Part shown: positions 1 to 8,003 of the stretch, piece after piece
How the letters are laid out: each line of letters begins with the position of its first letter
Position numbering within the stretch: position 1 is the stretch's first letter
NCBI RefSeq assembly: GCF_003933745.1
Contig: NZ_RSEB01000001.1
Coordinates: 806,001-870,000 of the forward strand
Origin: Glycomyces terrestris
GTDB lineage: Bacteria > Actinomycetota > Actinomycetes > Mycobacteriales > Micromonosporaceae
Direction: 5' to 3'
DNA: 64,000 nucleotides
Translations under genes and position numbers: made by a program
The notes under the pieces: generated by a model
The model's input: the letters and a program-made list of their open reading frames with translations, nothing else
What the model was told of the DNA's origin: nothing
Database searches by the model: none

Positions 1-190
1 CTTAGCCGCGGGCCCGGGCGCTGCGGCGGACGGGCTCCCCTGCGGGGATCTGGAATCGCGTGTGCTCCGGCGGCCCGGCCTCCGCGGGCCCGGAATGTCG
101 CACCCGGCGGGCATCCTGGGTGATTCGGGGGCTCTCGATACCGGGCCGGGCGGCGCACGGCCCTGCCCTGGAACCGGCCCGCGCAGCACG

Positions 191-225
191 CGAAAACGGG
201 CCCGCCCTCGTCAGGCGCGGCCCGT
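191..225 (-). terminator. Intrinsic terminator of the DUF3040 gene
   Basis: Read on the minus strand, a stem of about 11 bp with one bulge (arms 214-225 and 196-206) is followed directly by TTTT. It lies about 30 nt past the DUF3040 stop codon. The rest of 1-254 is G+C-rich and shows no gene I can support. Confidence 0.6.
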
Positions 226-254
226 CGCTCGCGTGCGTGTGTGACCGGTGCAGG

Positions 255-665
255 TCAGAAGATGTCGCCGTTGTCGCGGCGGCGGCGCCAGCGCTCCTCC
301 ATGCGGGAGGTGAACCCGCCGGGCTTGGCGCCCTTCGAGCCCCCGGTGGTCCTGGTGGCCTTCCCGTCGACGGCCTTGAGCTTCACGTTCGTGCCGCGGC
401 GCTGCGCCCACAGGCCCAGGATGAGGCCGCCGAACATGAGGACCGCGCCGATCGGGGCGCCCCACTTGGCCACGTTCCCGCCGGCGATCACCGTGCCGAT
501 GACGGCGACGATGCCGATGACCGTGACGACCCCGGCCAGGATCAGCCTGCGCCGGGTCACATGCGCCGGATCGTGGGCGCGCACCGCATTGGCGAACTGC
601 GGGTCTTCAGACAAGGACTGCTCGATTTGCTCGAACAGACGTTGCTCGTGGTCGGAGAGCGGCAC
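255..665 (-). CDS. DUF3040 membrane protein
   Basis: Small 136-residue protein of the actinobacterial DUF3040 family, whose molecular role is unknown. The N-terminus (PLSDHEQRLFEQIEQSL) is the family hallmark, a short amphipathic stretch. Two membrane helices follow at about residues 41-62 and 67-87, then a basic, Gly-rich cytoplasmic tail ending WRRRRDN. The GTG start at 665 is favoured by a GGAGGAG ribosome binding site six bases upstream. It is followed by a terminator at 191-225, so it is probably the last gene of its unit. In many actinobacteria DUF3040 genes sit near cell-division or DNA polymerase IV genes; here dinB is immediately upstream on the same strand. Family call is firm, function open. 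Confidence 0.88.
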   Translation of the reverse strand: MPLSDHEQRLFEQIEQSLSEDPQFANAVRAHDPAHVTRRRLILAGVVTVIGIVAVIGTVIAGGNVAKWGAPIGAVLMFGGLILGLWAQRRGTNVKLKAVDGKATRTTGGSKGAKPGGFTSRMEERWRRRRDNGDIF

Positions 666-824
666 GACACTCCTCCTGCACTAGTCTCGACGGGACCTCC
701 CGAGGCCCCGGTGCTTGTAGTCCAAGTCTACGAGGCTTTCGCCCGAGGCGGAAGGCAGTTCGTCCTTGAATCGGTCCGTTCTGCCCCTGCGGTCCCCGGC
801 CGGGGTCCCTCGGTGCGGCGGCGC

Positions 825-2069
825 TCACCTGGCCGGGTTCCCCGGATCGCGGGTGTCTACACGCGAGTCTCCGCGCGCCAGCCGGCCGGCCGAGCGGACC
901 GCGCCCTTGCCGAACTTCGCGGTCGCCTTGTCCATCACCGCTTCGATGTCGCGCCAACCGTGTTCGGGTTCGCCGAGGGCGACCTGCCGCCCGACCGCGG
1001 CCGCCTCCACGAGGTGGTCGAGCTTCACGCCGATGAGACGCACCGGCGCGGTGGCGGCCGCGTCGGCCATCTCCCGGGCCGCCTCGTAGATCTCGCGGCC
1101 TACATCCGTGTGAGCCGCGAGCATCCGCGAGCGCGTGATGGTGCGGAAGTCGCCGAAGCGGATCTTCACCGTGACGCCGCGCCCGGCCCAGCCCGCCGCG
1201 CGCGCCCGGGACGCGACCTTGCGCGAGAGTTCGAGCAGCACCGGGCCCCACACGGAGGCGTCGGGGGCGTCGTGCCCGAACGTGGTCTCGTTGCTGATCG
1301 ACTTCTCGACCCGCTCGGGCCGGACCGGCCGCGGGTCGATGTTCCGCGACAGCGCGTACAGGTGCTCGGCGCTCGCGGTGCCGACCGAGGAGGCGAGGCT
1401 GTCGACATCGAGGCGGGCGAGGTCGCCGACGGTGCGCAGGCCGAGGCGGGTGAGCTTCTCGGCGGTCTTCTCGCCGATCCCCCACACGGCCCGGACGGGC
1501 AGGCGGTGCAGGAACTCGAGCTCGGTGGCCTTGGCGACGACGCCGAGGCCGTCGGGCTTGGAGGCCTCGCTCGCCAGTTTCGCCATGAACTTGGTGGAGG
1601 CGATGCCGACGGTGCAGGTGATGCCGTGCTCGGCGCGGACGCGCTCGCGGATCGAGCGGGCGATCTCGACGGGCGAGCCGATGAGGCGGCGGGCCCCGGC
1701 GAGGTCGAGGAACGCCTCGTCGACCGAGATCGGCTGCACGTGGGGCGTGTACTCGCGGAAGATCGCCATGATCTGGCGCGAGACCTCCCCGTAGGAGGTC
1801 GTGGGGGTCATGAACACGCCGTGGGGGCAGCGGCGGCGCGCGATCGCGGTCGGCAGCGCGGAGTGCACGCCGTACTCGCGGGCCTCGTAGGAGGCGGCCG
1901 CGACGACGCCGCGCGGCCCGAGCCCGGCCACGATGACCGGTTTGCCGCGCAGTGAGGGGTCGCGGGCGACCTCGACGGACGCGAAGAACGCATCCATGTC
2001 GACATGCGCGACATTTATACCCTCATCGGACAAATTCGGTCCGATATGGCGACTGTGATCACTGGCCAC
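825..2069 (-). CDS. dinB: DNA polymerase IV (Y-family translesion polymerase)
   Basis: Error-prone translesion DNA polymerase of the Y family. The first catalytic motif, VDMDAFFASVEV, lies near residue 23, and the second, SVDEAFLDL, supplies the paired acidic residues that bind Mg2+. The GIGEKTAEKL helix-hairpin-helix and a C-terminal little-finger domain follow. With this start the protein has 414 residues, normal for bacterial Pol IV. I chose GTG at 2069 over the first ATG of the open frame (2168). A TACGCT hexamer ends exactly six bases before this GTG, the leaderless arrangement seen at many genes here, and the 33 residues in between look non-conserved. It is followed on the same strand by the DUF3040 gene after about 160 bp. 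No LexA box was recognised. Confidence 0.9.
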   Translation of the reverse strand: MASDHSRHIGPNLSDEGINVAHVDMDAFFASVEVARDPSLRGKPVIVAGLGPRGVVAAASYEAREYGVHSALPTAIARRRCPHGVFMTPTTSYGEVSRQIMAIFREYTPHVQPISVDEAFLDLAGARRLIGSPVEIARSIRERVRAEHGITCTVGIASTKFMAKLASEASKPDGLGVVAKATELEFLHRLPVRAVWGIGEKTAEKLTRLGLRTVGDLARLDVDSLASSVGTASAEHLYALSRNIDPRPVRPERVEKSISNETTFGHDAPDASVWGPVLLELSRKVASRARAAGWAGRGVTVKIRFGDFRTITRSRMLAAHTDVGREIYEAAREMADAAATAPVRLIGVKLDHLVEAAAVGRQVALGEPEHGWRDIEAVMDKATAKFGKGAVRSAGRLARGDSRVDTRDPGNPAR

Positions 2070-2075
2070 GGGCAA

Positions 2076-2081
2076 AGCGTA
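2076..2081 (-). promoter_or_regulatory. -10 element of dinB (leaderless)
   Basis: TACGCT on the minus strand, six bases before GTG at 2069. A transcript starting about seven bases downstream would begin at the start codon itself. Confidence 0.5.
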
Positions 2082-2220
2082 TCGATCGGGTCCGACACTC
2101 GTTGGTCCCAGTGCTGAGCGCTTCGCTTCTCCACTCAAGTGGAGGTGTTCCGGCGTCCATGTCGACATGCGCTATGTCGGCACCGCAGTCCCGCCAACGC
2201 GGGAGTCGATCGCGGGGCGC

Positions 2221-3390
2221 TCAGCCCGCCCGGTAGGTCCAGAGCGGGACGGCGAGTTCGGCGGCGGTGAGGCCGCCGTGCTGGCCGATGAGGCGGGCCA
2301 CGTGCGGCGGCTCGCCTTCGACGCCGACGATCGCGAACGTGCCCTTGCAGGCCACGACCAGGTCGCCGATGCGTTCGCGGGCGGCGTCGGTGACCTTGGG
2401 GCCGAACCAGCCGCGGTCGACGGCCTCGTCGCGGTCGATGAGCTCGGCGCGGTCGCCGACGGCGGCGGCCCAGGCGGCGCGCACGTCGTCAAGGGCGCCC
2501 GGGGCGGCGTACAGGTACCGCATCCGGCCGTCCCCCGCGATGGCCTCGACGCCGGGCAGGAGGTCGGGCCGCTGGTCGACGTGGAGGCGGTCGGTCACGT
2601 TGACCATGCCGTGGTCGGCGGTGACGAACAGGGCCGCGTCGCGCGGCAGGCCCCCGAGGATGCCGTCGAGGGCCTCGCTGACCTCGGCGACGGCTTCGAG
2701 CCAGTCCGGGGAGCCGACACCGTGGAAGTGGCCGGCGGTGTCGACGTCGGGCAGGTACGCGTAGACGAGGCTGCGATCGGCGCGGGCGAGCGCGGCGAGG
2801 GTGCCGTCGGCGACCTCGCGGGGGCTGACGGCGGGGAGCCAGTCGGCGCCGCGGTAGATCGCGCGGGTCAGGCCGGTGTCGCGGAAGGCGCCGTTGGAGA
2901 CGATCGTGCAGGCGACGCCGTCGGCGCTCGCGCGCTCGAACGCGGTCGGCTCGGGCTGCCAGGTCTCGGGGTCGGGGCTGGAGCCGTCCCAGCGGATGTG
3001 GGTGACGAGGCCGCCGGTGTCGGGGACGCGGACGGTGAACCCGATGATGCCGTGCCGGCCCGGCGGCAGGCCGCACGCGAGCGAGGCGAGGCTGATCGGC
3101 GTGGAGGAGGGGACGGTCGCGGTGATGGGGGTCAGGGTGCCGAGTTCGCCGTGGTGGACCGCGCCGACGGTGGCGCTGGCCTGGGCGGCCTGGCCGAGGA
3201 GGTGGTAGCCGAAGCCGTCGAGGAGGAGGACGGCGATGCGGCGCACGCCGTCGAGCTCGCCCTGCCGCAGCAGGACCCCGTCGGCGCCCTGGGGGACGCC
3301 GAGGGCCGCGAGGGCCGTGGGCATGACGTCGGCGAGGGTGCCGGTGCCGTAGGCGGGCCGGGCGTCCGCGAGGTACGGGCTCGAAGGCAT
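2221..3390 (-). CDS. Alkaline phosphatase-superfamily nucleotide pyrophosphatase/phosphodiesterase
   Basis: A 389-residue member of the type I phosphodiesterase/nucleotide pyrophosphatase family. These metalloenzymes of the alkaline-phosphatase fold hydrolyse phosphodiester or pyrophosphate bonds using two Zn2+ ions. Visible landmarks are the first metal ligand region VLLLDGFGYHLL (about residues 55-66), the nucleophile region TVPSSTPISLASLACGLPPGRHGI, a DVDTAGHFHG metal motif and the TADHGMVNV motif near the C-terminus. There is no signal peptide, so it is probably cytoplasmic. Homologues of this size are common in actinobacteria, often near dinB or regulators; the true substrate is unknown. 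TAGCCT ends six bases before the ATG, suggesting a leaderless transcript. The stop is about 150 bp from the dinB start. Confidence 0.88.
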   Translation of the reverse strand: MPSSPYLADARPAYGTGTLADVMPTALAALGVPQGADGVLLRQGELDGVRRIAVLLLDGFGYHLLGQAAQASATVGAVHHGELGTLTPITATVPSSTPISLASLACGLPPGRHGIIGFTVRVPDTGGLVTHIRWDGSSPDPETWQPEPTAFERASADGVACTIVSNGAFRDTGLTRAIYRGADWLPAVSPREVADGTLAALARADRSLVYAYLPDVDTAGHFHGVGSPDWLEAVAEVSEALDGILGGLPRDAALFVTADHGMVNVTDRLHVDQRPDLLPGVEAIAGDGRMRYLYAAPGALDDVRAAWAAAVGDRAELIDRDEAVDRGWFGPKVTDAARERIGDLVVACKGTFAIVGVEGEPPHVARLIGQHGGLTAAELAVPLWTYRAG

Positions 3391-3396
3391 GGCCCG

Positions 3397-3402
3397 AGGC
3401 TA
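3397..3402 (-). promoter_or_regulatory. -10 element of the phosphodiesterase gene (leaderless)
   Basis: TAGCCT on the minus strand, six bases before the ATG at 3390. Confidence 0.5.
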
Positions 3403-3445
3403 GCCGGTTCCGTCTCGTTTCGGCCACAAGAGAGGCCGGACGGCC

Positions 3446-4108
3446 TCACGTCTCGGGGATGTCGAGACCGGAGCGGTAGGCGATGGCGACGAGGCCGGCG
3501 CGGTCGCGGGCCCCGAGTTTGGCGAGGAGCTTGCCGACGTGGGTGCGGACGGTGGCGGGGCTGATGAACAGGCGCCCGCCGATCTCGTCGTTGGTCAGGC
3601 CGGTGGCGACCCAGCGGAGGATCTCCAGTTCGCGCTCGGTGAGGTCGCCGAGGCGCGGATGCGGGCGGGCGCCGCCGGTGCCGCGCTCGGCGTAGGCGTC
3701 GATGACCTTGCGGGTGACGTCGGGGCTGAGGAGGGAGTCGCCGGCGGCGGCGAGGCGGACGGCGCGCAGGAGGTCCTCGGGCGGGGCGTCCTTCATGATG
3801 AACCCGGCGGCGCCGCCGGCGAGCGCCTCGAAGATGTACTCGTCGATCTCGAACGTGGTGATCATGACGACGCGGGTGCCGGCGAGCTCGGGGTCCTTCC
3901 CGATGCGGCGCAGGACTTCGAGGCCGTCGAGGCCGGGCATGCGGATGTCGAGGAGGGCGACGTCGGGCTTGACGCGGCGGATGACCTCCCAGGCCTCGCG
4001 GCCGTCCGCGGCCTCGGCGGCGACGTGGAGGTCCTCCTCGTCGCGGTAGAGGTTGCGCAGGGCCATGCGGATGAGGCTCTGGTCGTCGGCGATCACCAGC
4101 TCGATCAT
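3446..4108 (-). CDS. NarL/LuxR-type response regulator
   Basis: Transcriptional response regulator of 220 residues, partner of the histidine kinase encoded just upstream. The N-terminal receiver domain begins MIELVIADDQSL with the acidic pocket. The phospho-acceptor Asp lies in VALLDIRMPGLDG (about residue 54), with Thr in VVMITTFE and Lys in FIMKDAPPE. A flexible linker leads to a LuxR-type helix-turn-helix (LTERELEILRWVATGLTNDEIGGRLFISPATVRTHVGKLL when read in pieces, residues about 155-200). Its ATG overlaps the kinase stop (ATGA), so the two are translationally coupled. The target genes are not evident; this is the common orphan-looking actinobacterial NarL class. Confidence 0.93.
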   Translation of the reverse strand: MIELVIADDQSLIRMALRNLYRDEEDLHVAAEAADGREAWEVIRRVKPDVALLDIRMPGLDGLEVLRRIGKDPELAGTRVVMITTFEIDEYIFEALAGGAAGFIMKDAPPEDLLRAVRLAAAGDSLLSPDVTRKVIDAYAERGTGGARPHPRLGDLTERELEILRWVATGLTNDEIGGRLFISPATVRTHVGKLLAKLGARDRAGLVAIAYRSGLDIPET

Positions 4109-5247
4109 CGCGGCTCCTTGCGGTCGTAAGGGATGCGGGCGGTGACGGCGAAGCCGCCACCAGGCCGGGGCGCGGCGGTGAAGGTGCCGCCGCCGGCCTG
4201 GACGCGCTCCATCATGCCGGTGACGCCCTGGCCCATCCGGTCGGGGTGGAGCGGCCCGCCGCGGCCGTCGTCGAGGACGGCGACGCGCAGTGCCGCGGCG
4301 TCGCAGGCGATCTGGACGACGGCCTGGGTGGCCTCGGCGTGGCGGATGACGTTGGTGAGGGACTCCTGGACGACCCGGTAGGCGGTGGCGGCGACGTTCA
4401 CGGGGACGGCGGCGGGGTCGCCGGTGAGGGTGTAGTCGACGGGGAGGCCGCCTTTGCGGACGCCGTCGACGAGGGCGGCGACGTCGGCGACGGCGCCGGT
4501 GGGCCGCAGTTCGGGCTGCTGGCCCTTGCGCAGGGGCGCGAGGGTGGCGCGCAGGTCCTGGAGGGCCCGGTTGGAGGCCTCGCGGATGGCGCGCAGGTTC
4601 TCCACGACGGCGTCGGGGGTGCCGGGGTGCTTCTCGGCCATGTGGAGGGCGACGCCGGCGTTCATGGAGACGACGGCGAGGCTGTGGCCGACGACGTCGT
4701 GGATCTCGCGGGCCATCTCGACGCGCTCCTCGGCGCGGTACCGCTCGCGTTCGGCCTCGCGTTCGCGCGTGCGGGCGCGGCGGGCCTCGCGGACGATGCG
4801 GCCGCCCGCGGCGGGGACGCCGAGCCAGACGAGGGCGACGCCGGCCGCGAACCACAGGTGCATGCCGTCGCCGATGAGCTGGTGGAATGTGAGGGTGTAG
4901 ACGTACACGGCGGCGAGCACGATCGCGGTGGTGCGGACGGACCGGGTGAACGCGTAGAAGAACACGGCGACGGCCGGGAGCATGAAGACCGGCCCGGGGG
5001 GCTGGTCGAGGTACAGGTAGGCGGAGAGGGCGGCCATGGTGCCGGCGAGCGCTGCCTCAGGCGAGAGGCGCCTGACGGCGAGGAACGCGGCCATGGCCCA
5101 GATGAGCGCGAACGCGACCGGTTCGGGTGCGACGCCGTCGTTGGCGCCGACGGTCCCGCCGGAGGCGGCCAGCCCGAGGAGGACCGCCAGGCCGAGGTCG
5201 AAGACGGGGGCCGGGACGCGGGGCCGGGGCGCGGATGCGGTGCTCAC
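4105..5247 (-). CDS. NarL-family sensor histidine kinase (HisKA_3)
   Basis: Membrane sensor kinase of 380 residues. Five or six hydrophobic helices fill the first ~150 residues. An Arg/Glu-rich coiled-coil linker (REARRARTREREAERERYRAEE) follows, split here only for description. The dimerisation/phospho-acceptor motif is MAREIHDVVGHSLAVV with the phosphorylated His. The HATPase domain has the N box in ESLTNVIRHA and a G box in DDGRGG. The short extracytoplasmic loops suggest that it senses membrane state or a small ligand. Start: GTG at 5247 was chosen because the longer open frame upstream encodes only low-complexity Arg-rich sequence antisense to the methyltransferase. It overlaps the response regulator by four bases. 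Confidence 0.9.
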   Translation of the reverse strand: MSTASAPRPRVPAPVFDLGLAVLLGLAASGGTVGANDGVAPEPVAFALIWAMAAFLAVRRLSPEAALAGTMAALSAYLYLDQPPGPVFMLPAVAVFFYAFTRSVRTTAIVLAAVYVYTLTFHQLIGDGMHLWFAAGVALVWLGVPAAGGRIVREARRARTREREAERERYRAEERVEMAREIHDVVGHSLAVVSMNAGVALHMAEKHPGTPDAVVENLRAIREASNRALQDLRATLAPLRKGQQPELRPTGAVADVAALVDGVRKGGLPVDYTLTGDPAAVPVNVAATAYRVVQESLTNVIRHAEATQAVVQIACDAAALRVAVLDDGRGGPLHPDRMGQGVTGMMERVQAGGGTFTAAPRPGGGFAVTARIPYDRKEPR

Positions 5248-5330
5248 GGGCTCAAGGCTACGGTCCCGGGGGCGCGGCGGCGTGGGCCGGACGGCGTACC
5301 CGCGCCTACGTTCGCTGACGTACCCGCCGG

Positions 5331-6092
5331 TCAGCGCATGGGTTTGCGGGCGAGCAGGTGGATGCTGGTGGCCATGTCGCGGAAGGGCACGCGGGAGGCG
5401 GTGGCGAGTTCGAACTCGCGCAGGGCCTCGCCGGTGGCGGTCTCGGGCGCCTGGACGAGGTCGCCGACGACGCCGACGCCGTGGACCTGCTCGGTGACGA
5501 GGCCGGAGCCGCCGACGAGGGCGGTGAGCGTGGCGGTCTCGAAGCGGCGCTTGATGGTGTCGCGGCCTTCGGCGACGCCGTCGACGTGCACGAGGAGGTC
5601 GAGGGCGGTGGCGAACTGGCCGGAGAGGGCCTTGGCGAGGACGGCGGCGATCCGGTTGGCGACGAGGATGCTGACCGCGCCGCCGGGCGCGCACGCGTTG
5701 GCGAGGGCGTCGAGGGCGGTGTCGGGGTAGTCGACCATCTCGAGGACGGAGTGGCACAGGACGAGGTCGGCGGAGCCGGGCTCGGCGACGTCGGGGAGCT
5801 CGTCGGCGTCGGCCTGGACGGCCTGGACGCGGTCGGTGACGCCGGCGTCGGCGGCCCGCTGGCGCAGGGAGGCGAGGGCGTTCGCGCTGGGTTCGACGAC
5901 GGTGACGTCGTGGCCGAGCTCGGCGAGGGGGACGGCGAAGCCGCCGGAGCCGCCGCCGACGTCGAGGATGCGCAGGGTAGCGCCGGTGCCGGCGGCGAAG
6001 CGCTCGATCTCGGCCGACAGGACGGACCACACGACGGCGACGCGGGGGTGGTGGGGAGCCTTGGCGCTCTCTCGGGGCATGTTGTCGACCAT
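5331..6092 (-). CDS. Class I SAM-dependent methyltransferase
   Basis: A 253-residue Rossmann-fold methyltransferase. Motif I is ILDVGGGSGGFAVPLAELGHDVTVVEPS (read in two parts), with the SAM-binding Gly loop and the acidic residue after beta 2. Motif II/post-II is AVQADADELP and motif IV LVLCHSVLEMVD. The C-terminal half (FELATASRVPFRDMATSIHLLARKP) resembles SmtA/CmoM-type methyltransferases, whose actinobacterial members have no assigned substrate. TAGGCT ends seven bases before the ATG, so a leaderless message is likely. It stands 83 bp ahead of the two-component genes on the same strand and may be co-transcribed with them. Confidence 0.88.
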   Translation of the reverse strand: MVDNMPRESAKAPHHPRVAVVWSVLSAEIERFAAGTGATLRILDVGGGSGGFAVPLAELGHDVTVVEPSANALASLRQRAADAGVTDRVQAVQADADELPDVAEPGSADLVLCHSVLEMVDYPDTALDALANACAPGGAVSILVANRIAAVLAKALSGQFATALDLLVHVDGVAEGRDTIKRRFETATLTALVGGSGLVTEQVHGVGVVGDLVQAPETATGEALREFELATASRVPFRDMATSIHLLARKPMR

Positions 6093-6099
6093 GCGGCAC

Positions 6100-6105
6100 A
6101 GCCTA
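6100..6105 (-). promoter_or_regulatory. -10 element of the methyltransferase gene (leaderless)
   Basis: TAGGCT on the minus strand, seven bases before the ATG at 6092. Confidence 0.45.
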
Positions 6106-6136
6106 GCCTTGATCGGGCGGACAGGTAAGTGAGAAA

Positions 6137-6160
6137 CCGCCCGGGCGCGGGCCCGGGCGG
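6137..6160 (-). terminator. Terminator of the epimerase/glycosyltransferase operon
   Basis: Perfect 10-bp stem (CCGCCCGGGC and its complement) with a 4-base loop, followed on the minus strand by TTTC. It lies seven bases after the glycosyltransferase stop. Confidence 0.7.
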
Positions 6161-6167
6161 CGTCGCG

Positions 6168-6932
6168 CTAGTCGCGCAGGAACGGCGGGCGCCTGCGGAT
6201 CTCGCGCAGGTACGCCGGGTTGTTCTGGAAGTAGCGGCGCCACAGCCGCTTCGGCTCCTTGGTGAGCCGGTAGAACCATTCGAGGCCGTTGCGCTGCATC
6301 CACGGCGGGGCCTGCGGGACGAGCCCGGCGTGGAAGTCGAAGGCGGCGCCGACGCCGAACAGGGCGGGGGCGTGGAGCCGGTCGCGGTGCGCGGCCATCC
6401 AGCGCTCCTGCTTGGGGGTGGACAGGCCCACCCACACCAGTTGCGCGCCGGAGTCGTTGATGCGCTTGACGATCTCCTCGTCCTCGGCCTCGGTGAGGGG
6501 CCGGAACGGCGGCGAGTACATGCCGGCGAACTTGACGCCGGGGATGCGCTCGGTGAGCTTCTCGGCCAGGAGTTCGGGCACGCCTTCCTTGCCGCCGTAG
6601 AGGAACGAGGTCCAGCCGCGTTCGGCGGCGCGGGCCAGGACGTTGAGCATCAGGTCGGGCCCGTACACGCGGTCCATCCACTCGGCGCCGGCCTTGCGCC
6701 CGGCCCACACCATCGGCATGCCGTCGGGCGTGGTGAGCCCGGAGGCGTTGTGGATGGCGAGGAGCTCGGGGTCCCGCTGGGACTCCATGACGCCGTGGAC
6801 GCCGGTGACGCACACGTAGTGGCGCTCGCCGGAGTCGACCCAGCGGGTGACTTCGGCGAGGGCCATCGCCTGGTCGATCGTGGAGACGCCGACGCCGAGG
6901 ACGTCGACGCGGCGGAGCTTCGGGTCGGCCAT
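6168..6932 (-). CDS. WecB/TagA/CpsF-family glycosyltransferase
   Basis: GT26-family glycosyltransferase, 254 residues. Members transfer an N-acetylated amino sugar (ManNAc or ManNAcA) to a lipid-linked acceptor in cell-surface polymer synthesis. Family signs: TPDGMPMVWAGR, RVYGPDLMLNVL, FLYGGKEGVPELLAEKL, a VWVGLSTPKQERWM block (the most conserved GT26 motif) and GVGAAFDFHAGLVPQAPPWMQRNGLEW near the C-terminus. There is no signal or membrane segment; these enzymes act at the inner face of the membrane. It follows the epimerase gene by only six bases, so the two are almost certainly one operon. This implies that the transferred sugar comes from the same nucleotide-sugar pathway. The exact donor is unknown. 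Confidence 0.9.
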   Translation of the reverse strand: MADPKLRRVDVLGVGVSTIDQAMALAEVTRWVDSGERHYVCVTGVHGVMESQRDPELLAIHNASGLTTPDGMPMVWAGRKAGAEWMDRVYGPDLMLNVLARAAERGWTSFLYGGKEGVPELLAEKLTERIPGVKFAGMYSPPFRPLTEAEDEEIVKRINDSGAQLVWVGLSTPKQERWMAAHRDRLHAPALFGVGAAFDFHAGLVPQAPPWMQRNGLEWFYRLTKEPKRLWRRYFQNNPAYLREIRRRPPFLRD

Positions 6933-6938
6933 CGCGGG

Positions 6939-7916
6939 TTAGAGCGTGGCCTTGACCTGGTCGTAGACCCACGCGTAGGTCTTCGCCATGCCGTCGCGGA
7001 GCGAGATCGAGGGCTCCCAGCCGTAGTACTTCTGGATGAGCGTGTTGTCCGAGTTGCGGCCGCGCACGCCCAGGGGGCCGTCGATGTGCTTGAGCTCGAT
7101 GTCGATGCCGGCGATGTCGGCGACGAGGTAGTACAGGTTGTTGATGGTGGTCAGCTCGGAGGAGCCGAGGTTCAGGGGCTCGGTGACGTCGCCGCGGGTG
7201 AACAGCTTGGTGCCGTGGACGCAGTCGTCGATGTAGGTGAACGAGCGGGTCTGCTCGCCGTCGCCCCAGATCTCGACCTCCTTCTGGCCGGTGAGCGCGG
7301 CGACCGCGATCTTGCGGCAGGTGGCGGCGGGGGCCTTCTCGCGGCCGCCGGTCCAGGTGCCCTCGGGGCCGTAGATGTTGTGGTAGCGGGCGATGCGGGT
7401 CTCGAGCCCGAAGTCCTCGCGGAAGTGGCGGCACATGCGCTCGGAGAACAGCTTCTCCCAGCCGTAGCCGTCCTCGGCGTCGGCGGGGTAGGCGTCCTCC
7501 TCCTTGAGCGGGGCGATATTCGCCTCGGTCTGCTTGTACCCGGCGTAGACGCACGCGGAGGAGGAGTAGAAGAAGCGGCCGACCTCGGCGTCCTTGGCGG
7601 CCATGAGCATGTGGGTGGAGGGCAGGACCGAGAGCATGCACAGGGCCTTGTTGTTCTCGATGAAGCCCATGCCGCCCATGTTGCAGGCGAGGTTGTAGAC
7701 CTCGGCGGCGCCGTCGCCGACGGCCTCCTGGCAGGCGGCGAGGTCCGCGAGGTCGCGCTGGAGGTTCTCGACCTCGCCGTGGACCTGGTACCACTCGTCG
7801 AGGGGCTTCACGTCGACGGCCCGGACGGTCTTGCCCTCGGCGAGGAGGCTCGCCACCAGGTGCCCGCCGATGAAACCACCGGCTCCCGCCACTACCGCGT
7901 CCACGCTTGCCGCCAT
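6939..7916 (-). CDS. GDP-mannose 3,5-epimerase-like SDR enzyme
   Basis: Extended short-chain dehydrogenase/reductase with a GAGGFIGG NAD-binding loop. It strongly resembles GDP-mannose 3,5-epimerase (GME), the plant enzyme that makes GDP-L-galactose and GDP-L-gulose for ascorbate and wall sugars. With this start, Cys122 (SSACVY), Tyr151 and Lys155 (YGWEK), and Lys194 (GGREKAPAA) are present. Their spacings (29, 4 and 39 residues) equal those between Cys145, Tyr174, Lys178 and Lys217 of the Arabidopsis enzyme. NMGGMGFIENN, HNIYGPEGTW and GVRGRNSDN are further GME signatures. ATG at 7916 was preferred to GTG at 7922 because GAGGAG then sits five bases upstream. It may act on another NDP-hexose. 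An adjacent glycosyltransferase uses the product by inference. Confidence 0.85.
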   Translation of the reverse strand: MAASVDAVVAGAGGFIGGHLVASLLAEGKTVRAVDVKPLDEWYQVHGEVENLQRDLADLAACQEAVGDGAAEVYNLACNMGGMGFIENNKALCMLSVLPSTHMLMAAKDAEVGRFFYSSSACVYAGYKQTEANIAPLKEEDAYPADAEDGYGWEKLFSERMCRHFREDFGLETRIARYHNIYGPEGTWTGGREKAPAATCRKIAVAALTGQKEVEIWGDGEQTRSFTYIDDCVHGTKLFTRGDVTEPLNLGSSELTTINNLYYLVADIAGIDIELKHIDGPLGVRGRNSDNTLIQKYYGWEPSISLRDGMAKTYAWVYDQVKATL

Positions 7917-8003
7917 CGTCACTCCTCGGTTGTCCGGGTACGGGGAAGAAGGCCTTCAGCCTACCCGCCCGTTTTCGGCGCCCACCAGCCGGGAAATGGG
8001 GCC

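Noticed and set aside
1-254. A partial gene at the left edge
   Set aside because: A TAG near position 3 could end one, but nothing coding can be supported in so short a stretch.
60-1955. 631-codon + strand open frame covering DUF3040 and dinB
   Set aside because: Shadow of dinB; no conserved residues.
5248-5330. GGGTACG repeats in front of the histidine kinase as a response-regulator box
   Set aside because: Only two short imperfect copies; too weak to call.
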